A stretch of DNA of 45,219 nt from IMG/VR virus record IMGVR_UViG_3300037961_006176, positions 1 to 45,219 of that record; one strand, given 5' to 3'. The stretch comes from a virus. The notes beneath the pieces are model-generated. The model was not told where the DNA came from. It worked only from the letters and a program-made list of their open reading frames with translations, and did no database searches. Positions 22,700-28,896 of this stretch are shown here, piece by piece (the first letter of the stretch is position 1; the number at the start of each line of letters is the position of its first letter). The position numbers and the translations under genes were made by a program.

Positions 22700-23524
22700 T
22701 TATTTTGAATACTCAGATAATACTTTTGCTACTGAATCTCTTGCTACTTCCCAAGTAACAGGCCCCGTTTCATCAGCATATTCTACTGGGTCAGGTCTTC
22801 CTAATGCAATAAAAGCTTCAATTCTTTCTACTGATGAAGCTGATTTATAATCAGAATACCATTTCCAGGCGTTAGTTTCAGGTCTATAATAGTGTTTAAT
22901 AGGCTTATAAGATGTGTTAGTTCTTGAATAAACTTCATCAAACTCTAATCCTAATTCCTCACATAATTCTTCTCCATCTTTTAAAATACCTAATTTATCA
23001 GTATCTAAATAAGGAGTAAAATAACCAACTCTATCAGCATCCCAATTACCAACTCTAAATGCATTGTCGTCTGCATCTCTAAATTCTTGTCTACAATCAG
23101 GATAAATAGCATGATCACCAGCGTGGATACCTAAACAAATATCAACATTTTCTTCTGTAGCATTTGCCTTAGATAAAGCTACTGCTTGAGTAATAGAAGC
23201 GAACATTTTATTTCTATTAGGTACTACTGTTTCTTTCATATTATCTTGCTCATAATGTCCTTCTGGAACATCATCTCCACCTTCTACTAAAGCGGAATTT
23301 AACAAATCAACTAAACCATCAAGTTTAATTTGTTTGTAAGTAATATTAAAGCCTTTACTTGCTAAATAATCTATAAGAGACTGTGCTCTTTCTAGTTCAA
23401 CTCTATGCTTTTGACCATAATCAAAAGATAAAGCTGTAACTGAACTGTACTCAGATAACGCCCTGAGTAAAAGTGTGGAACTATCCATTCCGCCACTTAA
23501 CGATACAACTGCATGATTATACAT
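22700..23524 (-). CDS. queC: QueC-family protein lacking the zinc site
   Basis: A 274-residue PP-loop protein. VVSLSGGMDSSTLLL is the ATP-binding loop, VTALSFDYGQKHRVELERA the next QueC motif, VVPNRNKMFASI the third, and YPDCRQEF and YFTPYL follow. In ordinary QueC four Cys near the end bind zinc (C-Y-x-G ... C-G-x-C-x-x-C). Here the region reads RTNTSYKP ... YSDYKSASSVERIEAF with no Cys at all. Canonical QueC turns the 7-carboxy compound into preQ0; this one may differ, for example a decarboxylase of the DpdL type. It overlaps dpdA by 8 bases. Confidence 0.85.
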   Translation of the reverse strand: MYNHAVVSLSGGMDSSTLLLRALSEYSSVTALSFDYGQKHRVELERAQSLIDYLASKGFNITYKQIKLDGLVDLLNSALVEGGDDVPEGHYEQDNMKETVVPNRNKMFASITQAVALSKANATEENVDICLGIHAGDHAIYPDCRQEFRDADDNAFRVGNWDADRVGYFTPYLDTDKLGILKDGEELCEELGLEFDEVYSRTNTSYKPIKHYYRPETNAWKWYSDYKSASSVERIEAFIALGRPDPVEYADETGPVTWEVARDSVAKVLSEYSK

Positions 23525-24353
23525 TGTTAACTAAATTTAAAAATGACCCAGTATGTTCTGGATAGGGCCTCAATCCATTTATTTTTCTAAACATAGAAGT
23601 ATTATGTAAAATATCTTCATAGTTAATATCTGTAAATTTAACATCAAAATGATCATTCATATTTGCTTTAGGTTTTTCTGTTAATCCACTTTCATCATAT
23701 TTAATGCCTTCTAAAGCAGCCATTACTGGGTTTGATGTATCAATAGATTCTATAAATTTAAAATCTCTATACCATCCAAATTCTTGAGGTACTGCACAAC
23801 CTAATAAATGAATTCTATCATATACACCTAATCCTTCTTCTTGGATTAATTTACTAATAAATGTTAATCTACCTAATGCTTTACCTAAATCTTTATTTAC
23901 ATGAGGATATAAATCATTATACCAAGTAGCACCATAAGAAATAGCTATTTTTTTATAACCTAATTCTTTTAAATTTCTAAAACTCTTCCAAGCATCAACA
24001 TAATCTTTTCCTTGAACTACAGCTACTCTAGTACAATTTTTAGGCATTTTAATTCCTCTCCAATATTTAGCATATACTTGAGTTTGAGTATAATCCATCC
24101 ATTCATCTGGGACTATAAATTCATTAGGGCATAATTCATGTAACCAATACATTAATCTTTTCCAATCATACGCTTTTCCTAATTCATGTAGTGAATTATC
24201 CATAACAATATATCTTCCTGCTTTTTTAGCATCGAAAAAATATTTCTTATACTCTTCATCTTGATCTAAAAGATGGGGGAGACAATAGTCATAATCATTA
24301 AATTCTTGGGATGCTAATAAAAGACATCTAGGTACTTCGTGACTTACTTTCAT
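23517..24353 (-). CDS. dpdA: DpdA-like DNA guanine transglycosylase
   Basis: A 278-residue TIM-barrel protein of the tRNA-guanine transglycosylase superfamily, in the compact phage DpdA form. Barrel strands can be followed: RYIVMDNSLHELG (Asp52, a candidate catalytic residue), NEFIVPDEWMDYTQT, TRVAVVQGKDY, KKIAISYGATWY and IHLLGCAVPQEFGW, with FIESIDTSNPVMAALEG near the end. The zinc Cys/His set of tRNA enzymes is absent. It would swap guanine in DNA for a 7-deazaguanine base. I use the ATG at 24353; a TTG at 24389 would add 12 residues. It heads the cassette with queC. Confidence 0.82.
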   Translation of the reverse strand: MKVSHEVPRCLLLASQEFNDYDYCLPHLLDQDEEYKKYFFDAKKAGRYIVMDNSLHELGKAYDWKRLMYWLHELCPNEFIVPDEWMDYTQTQVYAKYWRGIKMPKNCTRVAVVQGKDYVDAWKSFRNLKELGYKKIAISYGATWYNDLYPHVNKDLGKALGRLTFISKLIQEEGLGVYDRIHLLGCAVPQEFGWYRDFKFIESIDTSNPVMAALEGIKYDESGLTEKPKANMNDHFDVKFTDINYEDILHNTSMFRKINGLRPYPEHTGSFLNLVNNV

Positions 24354-24395
24354 ATAACTAACGTTACGAAACTTGTTTATATTTTCCAAATAATT

Positions 24396-24533
24396 TTAAA
24401 TAGTTCTAAATCTTCTTCTACCATTCCAAGCCATTCTTTTTCCTTGGCCCATGTATTTTTTAGATTCAGTTCTATCGTTAAACTCATTTCTTATTGAGTT
24501 TAACTGTGTGTTGCCGTTATCCTGGTTTTTCAT
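24396..24533 (-). CDS. Small basic hypothetical protein, 45 residues
   Basis: Translation from the ATG at 24533 gives 45 residues: a polar first half (MKNQDNGNTQLNSIRNEF) and an Arg-rich end (KRMAWNGRRRFRTI). The ATG overlaps the TGA of the upstream gene (ATGA). It fills the gap before dpdA. The basic end could bind nucleic acid. No family recognised. Confidence 0.6.
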   Translation of the reverse strand: MKNQDNGNTQLNSIRNEFNDRTESKKYMGQGKRMAWNGRRRFRTI

Positions 24534-25027
24534 TTTTTTGCCGGTCGCCCTCTGCGACTTTTTACATAAATTTTGTTATATTTTTCCTCAATTTGATAAT
24601 ACAAATCTAATATTGTACCTATACATATATCAATTTCTTGGTTTAATTCATCTCTTGATATACGAAAGTTTTTCATAAAATGTTTATACAAACTATCTAA
24701 TTTATCCGCTTCATCTCGTTCATGATCCTCCCACAATCTTTTTCTTCTTGCGCCAAGTAATTTAGTTTTTTCTAAATACTTTTGAACATCAGGCATACAC
24801 TCTTCATAAATTTCATTAAGCATATGTTCGCAAAGCCATGCCTGTAATTGATAGGGACCTTGGTCAAAATCCCCATTAAAAATCTTATCACGAAAATCCG
24901 CCTTATTGGGTAGTGGTTTGTTTTTTGATTCATACCATCTCCACCATCTAAACTGATTATAATTTAATTTTTGGAACTTAGTAAGCTCCTTTTCGATAAA
25001 TTTTCTGCTTTGTGTTACATTAAACAT
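24530..25027 (-). CDS. Hypothetical protein with AT-hook-like tail
   Basis: A 165-residue, highly charged helical protein of unknown function. The start MFNVTQSRKFIEKELTKFQK leads into a Trp/Arg-rich stretch (FRWWRWYESKNKP). The C-terminus KSRRGRPAKK contains the AT-hook core RGRP flanked by basic residues, which suggests minor-groove binding of AT-rich DNA. I take the ATG at 25027, which overlaps the upstream stop (TAATG). The longer form from 25042 starts with TTG. It lies just upstream of the DNA-modification cassette. Confidence 0.65.
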   Translation of the reverse strand: MFNVTQSRKFIEKELTKFQKLNYNQFRWWRWYESKNKPLPNKADFRDKIFNGDFDQGPYQLQAWLCEHMLNEIYEECMPDVQKYLEKTKLLGARRKRLWEDHERDEADKLDSLYKHFMKNFRISRDELNQEIDICIGTILDLYYQIEEKYNKIYVKSRRGRPAKK

Positions 25028-25128
25028 TATAATCCTATCCAATTAAAAAAGTAATACAATGGAATATAGAATATAATAAAAAAACATACCCAAAGAATAA
25101 AAAATAAAATATCCGAATTTTTTCTCAT
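25027..25128 (-). CDS. Very small membrane protein, 33 residues
   Basis: Translation from the ATG at 25128 gives 33 residues: MRKNSD, then an almost entirely hydrophobic and aromatic stretch (residues 7-29, with ILFFILWVCFFIIF) and a short end (NWIGL). This is a single transmembrane segment with basic residues first. The stop shares bases with the next ATG (TAATG), supporting real translation. Function unknown. Confidence 0.55.
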   Translation of the reverse strand: MRKNSDILFFILWVCFFIIFYIPLYYFFNWIGL

Positions 25129-25132
25129 AACA

Positions 25133-25252
25133 TTAACAAGGGCAAAAAACCCATAAACTAAAATATAACATATAAAATACTAAAGCAATAAACAGAAATC
25201 CAGTAATTGCATCAATTTCTTGTTTAAATTTATTTCTAAACTTTTTAAACAT
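25133..25252 (-). CDS. Very small membrane protein, 39 residues
   Basis: Translation from the ATG at 25252 gives 39 residues: a basic, amphipathic start (MFKKFRNKFKQEID), one hydrophobic helix (residues 15-36) and a C-terminal CPC. It lies 4 bases upstream of the 33-residue membrane gene and 5 bases downstream of the 54-residue gene, so spacing fits an operon. Such proteins may anchor to the host membrane; no family recognised. Confidence 0.55.
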   Translation of the reverse strand: MFKKFRNKFKQEIDAITGFLFIALVFYMLYFSLWVFCPC

Positions 25253-25257
25253 AACTT

Positions 25258-25422
25258 TTATTTATTATTTTTTTCCCAATTTTCTCTAAAAGTAATAACT
25301 TGTTTTCCCATTGGACCTCCTTCTTCACCAGTAATATTTAATACACTCATTCCTTCACCTATATTCATTGGTAAACCTTTACTTTTTTTATCTAATAGAA
25401 AATTTATTAATTCAGTTCTCAT
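25258..25422 (-). CDS. Small hypothetical protein, 54 residues
   Basis: Translation from the ATG at 25422 gives 54 residues. MRTELINFLLDKKSKGLPMN starts a likely helix, and MSVLNITGEEGGPMGKQVIT forms a Gly-rich middle before an Asn/Lys end (ENWEKNNK). No known motif is visible. It is the first gene after a leader of 58 bases that carries the AATAATTTCGTATATT motif (25448-25463), at the same 25-26 base distance from its ATG as in gp32. Confidence 0.6.
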   Translation of the reverse strand: MRTELINFLLDKKSKGLPMNIGEGMSVLNITGEEGGPMGKQVITFRENWEKNNK

Positions 25423-25447
25423 AACCTTTATTTTTATTTACGTTGTA

Positions 25448-25463
25448 AATATACGAAATTATT
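25448..25463 (-). promoter_or_regulatory. Recurrent motif AATAATTTCGTATATT
   Basis: All 16 bases match the copy at 8665-8680. It lies 25 bases before the ATG at 25422, in a 58-base gap between the P-loop kinase and a run of small genes. Spacing fits a -10-like element for the small-gene operon. Confidence 0.5.
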
Positions 25464-25480
25464 CCCGGTTCTCCAAATTT

Positions 25481-25999
25481 TTATGTAGAAGTCTTTATAG
25501 GTAGTTGATTATAACTTGAAGGTATTGTATAAATCTTAGATAATTGTTCTGCCCATTCTAATTCCCATTTAAACATAGGTTTTTCATCATAATGCAAACC
25601 ATAATATATATGATCCTGAAGGTCTTCATTCCATTTGTAATGTCCTCCTCTTTTTTTATCTCTACTATGAATGTTTTTTATTGATGCTTCTAAATTATTT
25701 TCCCAATAAATTCTTTCTATTTTAATATCATCAAATTCAAGTTCCAGAATTTTTTCAGATTCAAGAAGATATTGTTTATTACAAAAATTAATACAAGAAA
25801 TAATGATATTTTTATTTCTTTTAATATCCTTAACTAAATTAGGGTACTTTAGATCTCCATCAAATTTTAATTGTTGGAACCAACCCGCAGTCCAATCATC
25901 ATAAATTTTATATTTTAAATAAGGATGTTTTTTATAATGATTTATTAAAGTAGTTTTACCAGACCCAGGTAAACCTATAAGAAATGTAACCTTTTTCAT
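25481..25999 (-). CDS. P-loop kinase / ATPase, polynucleotide kinase-like
   Basis: A 172-residue protein. KVTFLIGLPGSGKTTLINHY (residues 3-22) is a clear Walker A loop. KYKIYDDW resembles the acceptor-site Asp region, and IIISCINFCNKQYL is the strand after which zeta-toxin/PNK-like kinases place their Walker B equivalent. IERIYWENNLEASIKNI and HSRDKKRGGHYKW form the basic LID-like region. It could phosphorylate a small molecule or nucleic acid end. It overlaps nothing; the membrane-protein gene lies 6 bases upstream. Confidence 0.75.
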   Translation of the reverse strand: MKKVTFLIGLPGSGKTTLINHYKKHPYLKYKIYDDWTAGWFQQLKFDGDLKYPNLVKDIKRNKNIIISCINFCNKQYLLESEKILELEFDDIKIERIYWENNLEASIKNIHSRDKKRGGHYKWNEDLQDHIYYGLHYDEKPMFKWELEWAEQLSKIYTIPSSYNQLPIKTST

Positions 26000-26005
26000 A
26001 TTTAT

Positions 26006-27097
26006 TTATTCTTCTATTTCGTATTTTCTTTTTATTCTAGTAATTTCTTGGCTTAATCTATTCCATTCATCACTACCTTTAGGGTGTTTAGCTCTTTCAG
26101 TTACTATAGTAATTATATCACTTTTATCTATAACCCCATCTTTATTAAAATCAAATTCCTCATCATAATGGATTCCTTCATTACCATTTTGGCCAATAAT
26201 ATCCATTCTTTTTTCATCTTCCTCAGTGTATATAACTTCATGTTTTTTTTCTTCTACTTTTTCACCATACAAATTTTCTCTTCTTTTTGGAAAAGCTTGA
26301 TTAAAAGCAAAATTAGCAGCTACAACTAAAGAAACTGCTAAGGGATCAAATACAAATATTATTACTAGTAAAAGAACATTAATAATTTTATCCATAGCAA
26401 TACCAGTTAAACCTGATAAGTATTTTAGGGGTCCCAATTCACCAGCTACTTCTGTATTATTATCTAACTCTAGTATTTGTCGTTGGTATTTTCTTAAGGA
26501 ATCAATAGCTACATCTCTTTTTATATTGACATTTTTCCGTTTATCTTCCTCAATTCCAAGTCTAGTTTGCGCAGCACGTAAATCAACTGTCGAAATTGTA
26601 TTTCTAACACCTCCAGCCACAGTAGTATCTTTAACTTGAATTGAGACTGATCTTGCATTAGATAATGAAGTAATATTTTCTGATATTTGGTTAAGTTCAT
26701 TTTCATATCTGGTTACATCTTGTTGGTAAAAGTCTACTTTTTGTTGAATAAATTTCTTTTCATTATCCACATAAGTTAATTGGTTAAATGTTTCTTGATA
26801 AGCAGCGGATAAAAACCCATAAATACCCATTGAGGTAATTATAATTAAAATAACTGTAGCAATTGTTAAATAAGTTCTTAATATTTTATTTATTGTACCC
26901 CAATATTGGTATAAAAGTGAAGCCGTGACTAATTTAGCTATTTCTAAAGAACCCGCCATTATAATAACTTCGGTACTTGCCCCTGCAAACAATTTACTTA
27001 GTCCAAATACGGAATAAAATGCTGCGGACCCAGACACAGAAAGTGCTGAAAACCCAATTAGAAAGGGTAACATTCCTTTTTTAATGTTTTTCAACAT
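26006..27097 (-). CDS. Membrane protein with coiled coil and EF-hand-like loop
   Basis: A 363-residue protein. Hydrophobic segments occur at about residues 11-35, 43-62, 75-98 and 235-262. Between the third and fourth is a polar, coiled-coil-like domain (residues 105-220), probably outside the membrane. The C-terminal 90 residues are polar and contain DFNKDGVIDKSD (near residue 318), a close match to a calcium-binding EF-hand/dockerin loop with D, N, D, G, I, D, D in the right places. Function unknown; a host-membrane role in entry, lysis or exclusion is possible. Confidence 0.7.
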   Translation of the reverse strand: MLKNIKKGMLPFLIGFSALSVSGSAAFYSVFGLSKLFAGASTEVIIMAGSLEIAKLVTASLLYQYWGTINKILRTYLTIATVILIIITSMGIYGFLSAAYQETFNQLTYVDNEKKFIQQKVDFYQQDVTRYENELNQISENITSLSNARSVSIQVKDTTVAGGVRNTISTVDLRAAQTRLGIEEDKRKNVNIKRDVAIDSLRKYQRQILELDNNTEVAGELGPLKYLSGLTGIAMDKIINVLLLVIIFVFDPLAVSLVVAANFAFNQAFPKRRENLYGEKVEEKKHEVIYTEEDEKRMDIIGQNGNEGIHYDEEFDFNKDGVIDKSDIITIVTERAKHPKGSDEWNRLSQEITRIKRKYEIEE

Positions 27098-27112
27098 AAT
27101 ATTATTTTTTAA

Positions 27113-27580
27113 TTAGTCGAAATCAACGTACGAAATCTCTACGTCTTCTCCACGTAATATTGCTTCAGCAATTGGAGGATAAATTCTTTTATAGGCATCA
27201 ACTGATGCACCAATAAATCCATCTTTAGATTTTGTAACATTTTGTTGTTGAGTATCCCCAACTAAAAGACAACCCGAAGTATGTTCATCAGTATTACCTG
27301 TGTGGATTAAAATATATTCAAATCCAGGTACATCTTGTACATGTAACATACCTTTATGCATTGAACCATATTTTTTAACATATCTACCATGAAAACCACC
27401 TACTGTTCTTAATTTAATTTTATAAGTACCTGCTGGTATTCGGGTTTCATGCATTACTTTATCACGTCTTTTTTCGTCCTCTAATGTATAGGCCAAAAAA
27501 TTTCTACCATCTGTTATATCAAATAAAAGACCATTAGTAGAATCTTTTTGAGAGCTAAACCTTAATACTTCTAATTTCAT
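27113..27580 (-). CDS. DUF5675-family protein, possible peptidoglycan-related
   Basis: A 155-residue protein. The sequence follows the DUF5675 pattern: start MKLEVLRFSSQ, then LAYTLEDEKRRD, RIPAGTYKIKLRT, MLHVQDVPGFEYILIHTGNT and TSGCLLVGDT. The IHTGN ... GCLLVG portion resembles the H-x(n)-G-C motif of L,D-transpeptidase-like folds, and phage members often sit in lysis regions. Here it directly follows a terminator, two holin-like genes and an envelope block. Whether it has catalytic activity is not established. Confidence 0.8.
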   Translation of the reverse strand: MKLEVLRFSSQKDSTNGLLFDITDGRNFLAYTLEDEKRRDKVMHETRIPAGTYKIKLRTVGGFHGRYVKKYGSMHKGMLHVQDVPGFEYILIHTGNTDEHTSGCLLVGDTQQQNVTKSKDGFIGASVDAYKRIYPPIAEAILRGEDVEISYVDFD

Positions 27581-27599
27581 TCTAAATTATATTAATTAT

Positions 27600-27626
27600 A
27601 AAAAAACCCGCACGTTAGTGCGGGTT
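27600..27626 (-). terminator. Rho-independent terminator
   Basis: On the minus strand a perfect 9-pair stem (AACCCGCAC with GTGCGGGTT, loop of 4) at 27605-27626 runs straight into seven U residues (27606-27600). It is the only strong intrinsic terminator I see in the window. It ends the transcript from the two holin-like genes before the DUF5675 gene. Confidence 0.93.
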
Positions 27627-27646
27627 ATAAATATTAAACTACCTCC

Positions 27647-27877
27647 TTACTTTTTAAGAATGTGATACAATACAAAAGCACCAACTAAACCAAGTAGTCC
27701 TTCTGCGTTAAGTGATCCAAGAATAGCCATGATGTTGTCAACTACTGACACTTCAGGCCAAAAAGGTATTCCTGCTCCACCGAATAGCACTTCCAGTACT
27801 ACCCCTAGAGCAATTACACTAACTCCAATTTGAGTCAGTTTGTTAGCCCACAAGCCAACTTTTTCTAAAATTTCCAT
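27647..27877 (-). CDS. Small two-span membrane protein, holin-like
   Basis: A 76-residue protein with hydrophobic segments at about 15-36 and 54-73 (LLGLVGAFVLYHIL) separated by a short acidic loop (PFWPEVSVVDN), ending in KK. Size and topology fit class II-type holins, but many small phage membrane proteins look similar. It is the last gene before the terminator and is one gene after a second small membrane protein, a layout often seen in lysis pairs. Confidence 0.6.
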   Translation of the reverse strand: MEILEKVGLWANKLTQIGVSVIALGVVLEVLFGGAGIPFWPEVSVVDNIMAILGSLNAEGLLGLVGAFVLYHILKK

Positions 27878-27916
27878 AAAATTAGGGTTTTAGTTAAACA
27901 ATACGATAACTAGCAA

Positions 27917-28156
27917 CTAGTTTTCTTCGTTGTTTTTCTTACCGAAGATTTTGCCTACCTCAGCTATTCCGAATGAGCCGAGAGTAATGATTACAAATGA
28001 ATTATAAATGTAATCTTGGATTACGAGTTCTTTTCCGTAAAATCCAGTAATAATATCTACCGCAGCAAATATTACCATAACAGCAAAGGATGCAAATCCT
28101 ACTACTGATTTTTCGTTAATGTCGTTATTATCTTTAAACAAATCTTTAAATGCCAT
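27917..28156 (-). CDS. Small two-span membrane protein, holin-like
   Basis: A 79-residue protein: a polar start (MAFKDLFKDNNDINEK), hydrophobic segments at about 17-38 and 48-67 (SFVIITLGSFGIAEVGKIF), and a basic/acidic tail (GKKNNEEN). It resembles phage proteins annotated as holins of the two-span type. A TATAAT-type promoter motif (28197-28211) lies about 45 bases upstream, so this gene and the next may be expressed separately from the outer-membrane operon. Confidence 0.6.
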   Translation of the reverse strand: MAFKDLFKDNNDINEKSVVGFASFAVMVIFAAVDIITGFYGKELVIQDYIYNSFVIITLGSFGIAEVGKIFGKKNNEEN

Positions 28157-28196
28157 AATAATTCTATTTAAATTAACAAAACTATTTTGGAACCTT

Positions 28197-28211
28197 ATTT
28201 ATTATACATAT
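28197..28211 (-). promoter_or_regulatory. Recurrent TATAAT-type promoter motif before holin-like genes
   Basis: The minus strand reads ATATGTATAATAAAT, matching 14 of 15 bases of the copies at 4561-4575 and 11541-11555. It begins at the stop codon of the upstream gene and lies about 45 bases before the ATG at 28156. Confidence 0.5.
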
Positions 28212-28609
28212 TAGAATGCACTAGCTTCCTGTATTTCCTTAATATCTTCTAAAAGTTCTGTTAACTCTACAGGACATTCAAGGTCTAATCCAGCTTTATA
28301 AGTTTTTTCTATCCCGTTTTTCCAAATAATTATTGTAGGAGCCATTCTTACTCTGTGTTCCTTTTTATATTTTGGAGCTTTTGCAATATCTATGCGATAG
28401 TATTGAATATCTGACAATTTGTCCCAATCACTAAAAGCATTGGATTCATTGAATTTTGCCCAATATTCTAATACAATTATGGAAGATTCGTCATCCCCAA
28501 ATGCACTAGAAGAATTTAATATTTTATCTAATTGATTATCATCAGCCCAATTTTGAGCTAAACTAGACATTGGTAGTGCTAGTAATAGGATAAGGATTAA
28601 TTTCCTCAT
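28211..28609 (-). CDS. Exported thioredoxin-fold protein without CxxC
   Basis: A 132-residue protein with a clear signal peptide: MRKLILILLLALPMSSLAQ, cleaved after Ala or Gln near residue 18-19. The mature part follows a thioredoxin layout: SIIVLEYWAKFNESNAF where a CxxC would sit (here FNESNAF has none), IQYYRIDIAKAPKYKKEHRV, MAPTIIIWKNG with the cis-Pro loop, and KTYKAGLD. It cannot act as an ordinary disulfide reductase and may be a binding protein in the periplasm. It is the third gene of an envelope operon with the barrel candidate. Confidence 0.7.
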   Translation of the reverse strand: MRKLILILLLALPMSSLAQNWADDNQLDKILNSSSAFGDDESSIIVLEYWAKFNESNAFSDWDKLSDIQYYRIDIAKAPKYKKEHRVRMAPTIIIWKNGIEKTYKAGLDLECPVELTELLEDIKEIQEASAF

Positions 28610-28611
28610 AA

Positions 28612-28896
28612 TTAACGTCTTTGTTGTAATTCATATAGACGCTCATCAATCTTATCTAATTGCTCTCTCATCGCTTCAACGTCTTCTTGAGTATCCATTA
28701 TTGTTTGACGTATTAATTCGTCTTTAAGATCATACTCAATTCTATCAATTACTGGTTCTGGAAGTTCTTTTGCTAAAGCTATATCAGCTTGTAATGTAAA
28801 ATACATTAATGCTAATGAAACTGCTCCAGCTAATAACATCCCTATTGTTTTTAGGTCTAGTGTGACTTTAGTATCTTCGCCTATTTGCTTTGCCAT
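28612..28896 (-). CDS. Single-span membrane protein with coiled coil
   Basis: A 94-residue protein: a polar start, one transmembrane helix at about 17-38 (TIGMLLAGAVSLALMYFTL) and a long charged helix from about 50 to 94 (DTQEDVEAMREQLDKIDERL) with heptad-like spacing. It would stick a coiled coil into the periplasm or cytoplasm. Its ATG overlaps the stop of the barrel gene (TAATG) and it lies 2 bases before the exported thioredoxin-like gene. A spanin-like role is possible but not shown. Confidence 0.65.
   Translation of the reverse strand: MAKQIGEDTKVTLDLKTIGMLLAGAVSLALMYFTLQADIALAKELPEPVIDRIEYDLKDELIRQTIMDTQEDVEAMREQLDKIDERLYELQQRR

Noticed and set aside
24354-24389. dpdA start at TTG 24389
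   Set aside because: An ATG at 24353 is in frame and gives MKVSHEVPRC directly before the first barrel strand; the TTG form adds 12 residues without support. It remains possible.
27626-27633. Plus-strand TATAAATA as a late promoter (a similar one occurs near 30164)
   Set aside because: No gene is transcribed in that direction anywhere in the window; AT-rich DNA yields this octamer by chance.
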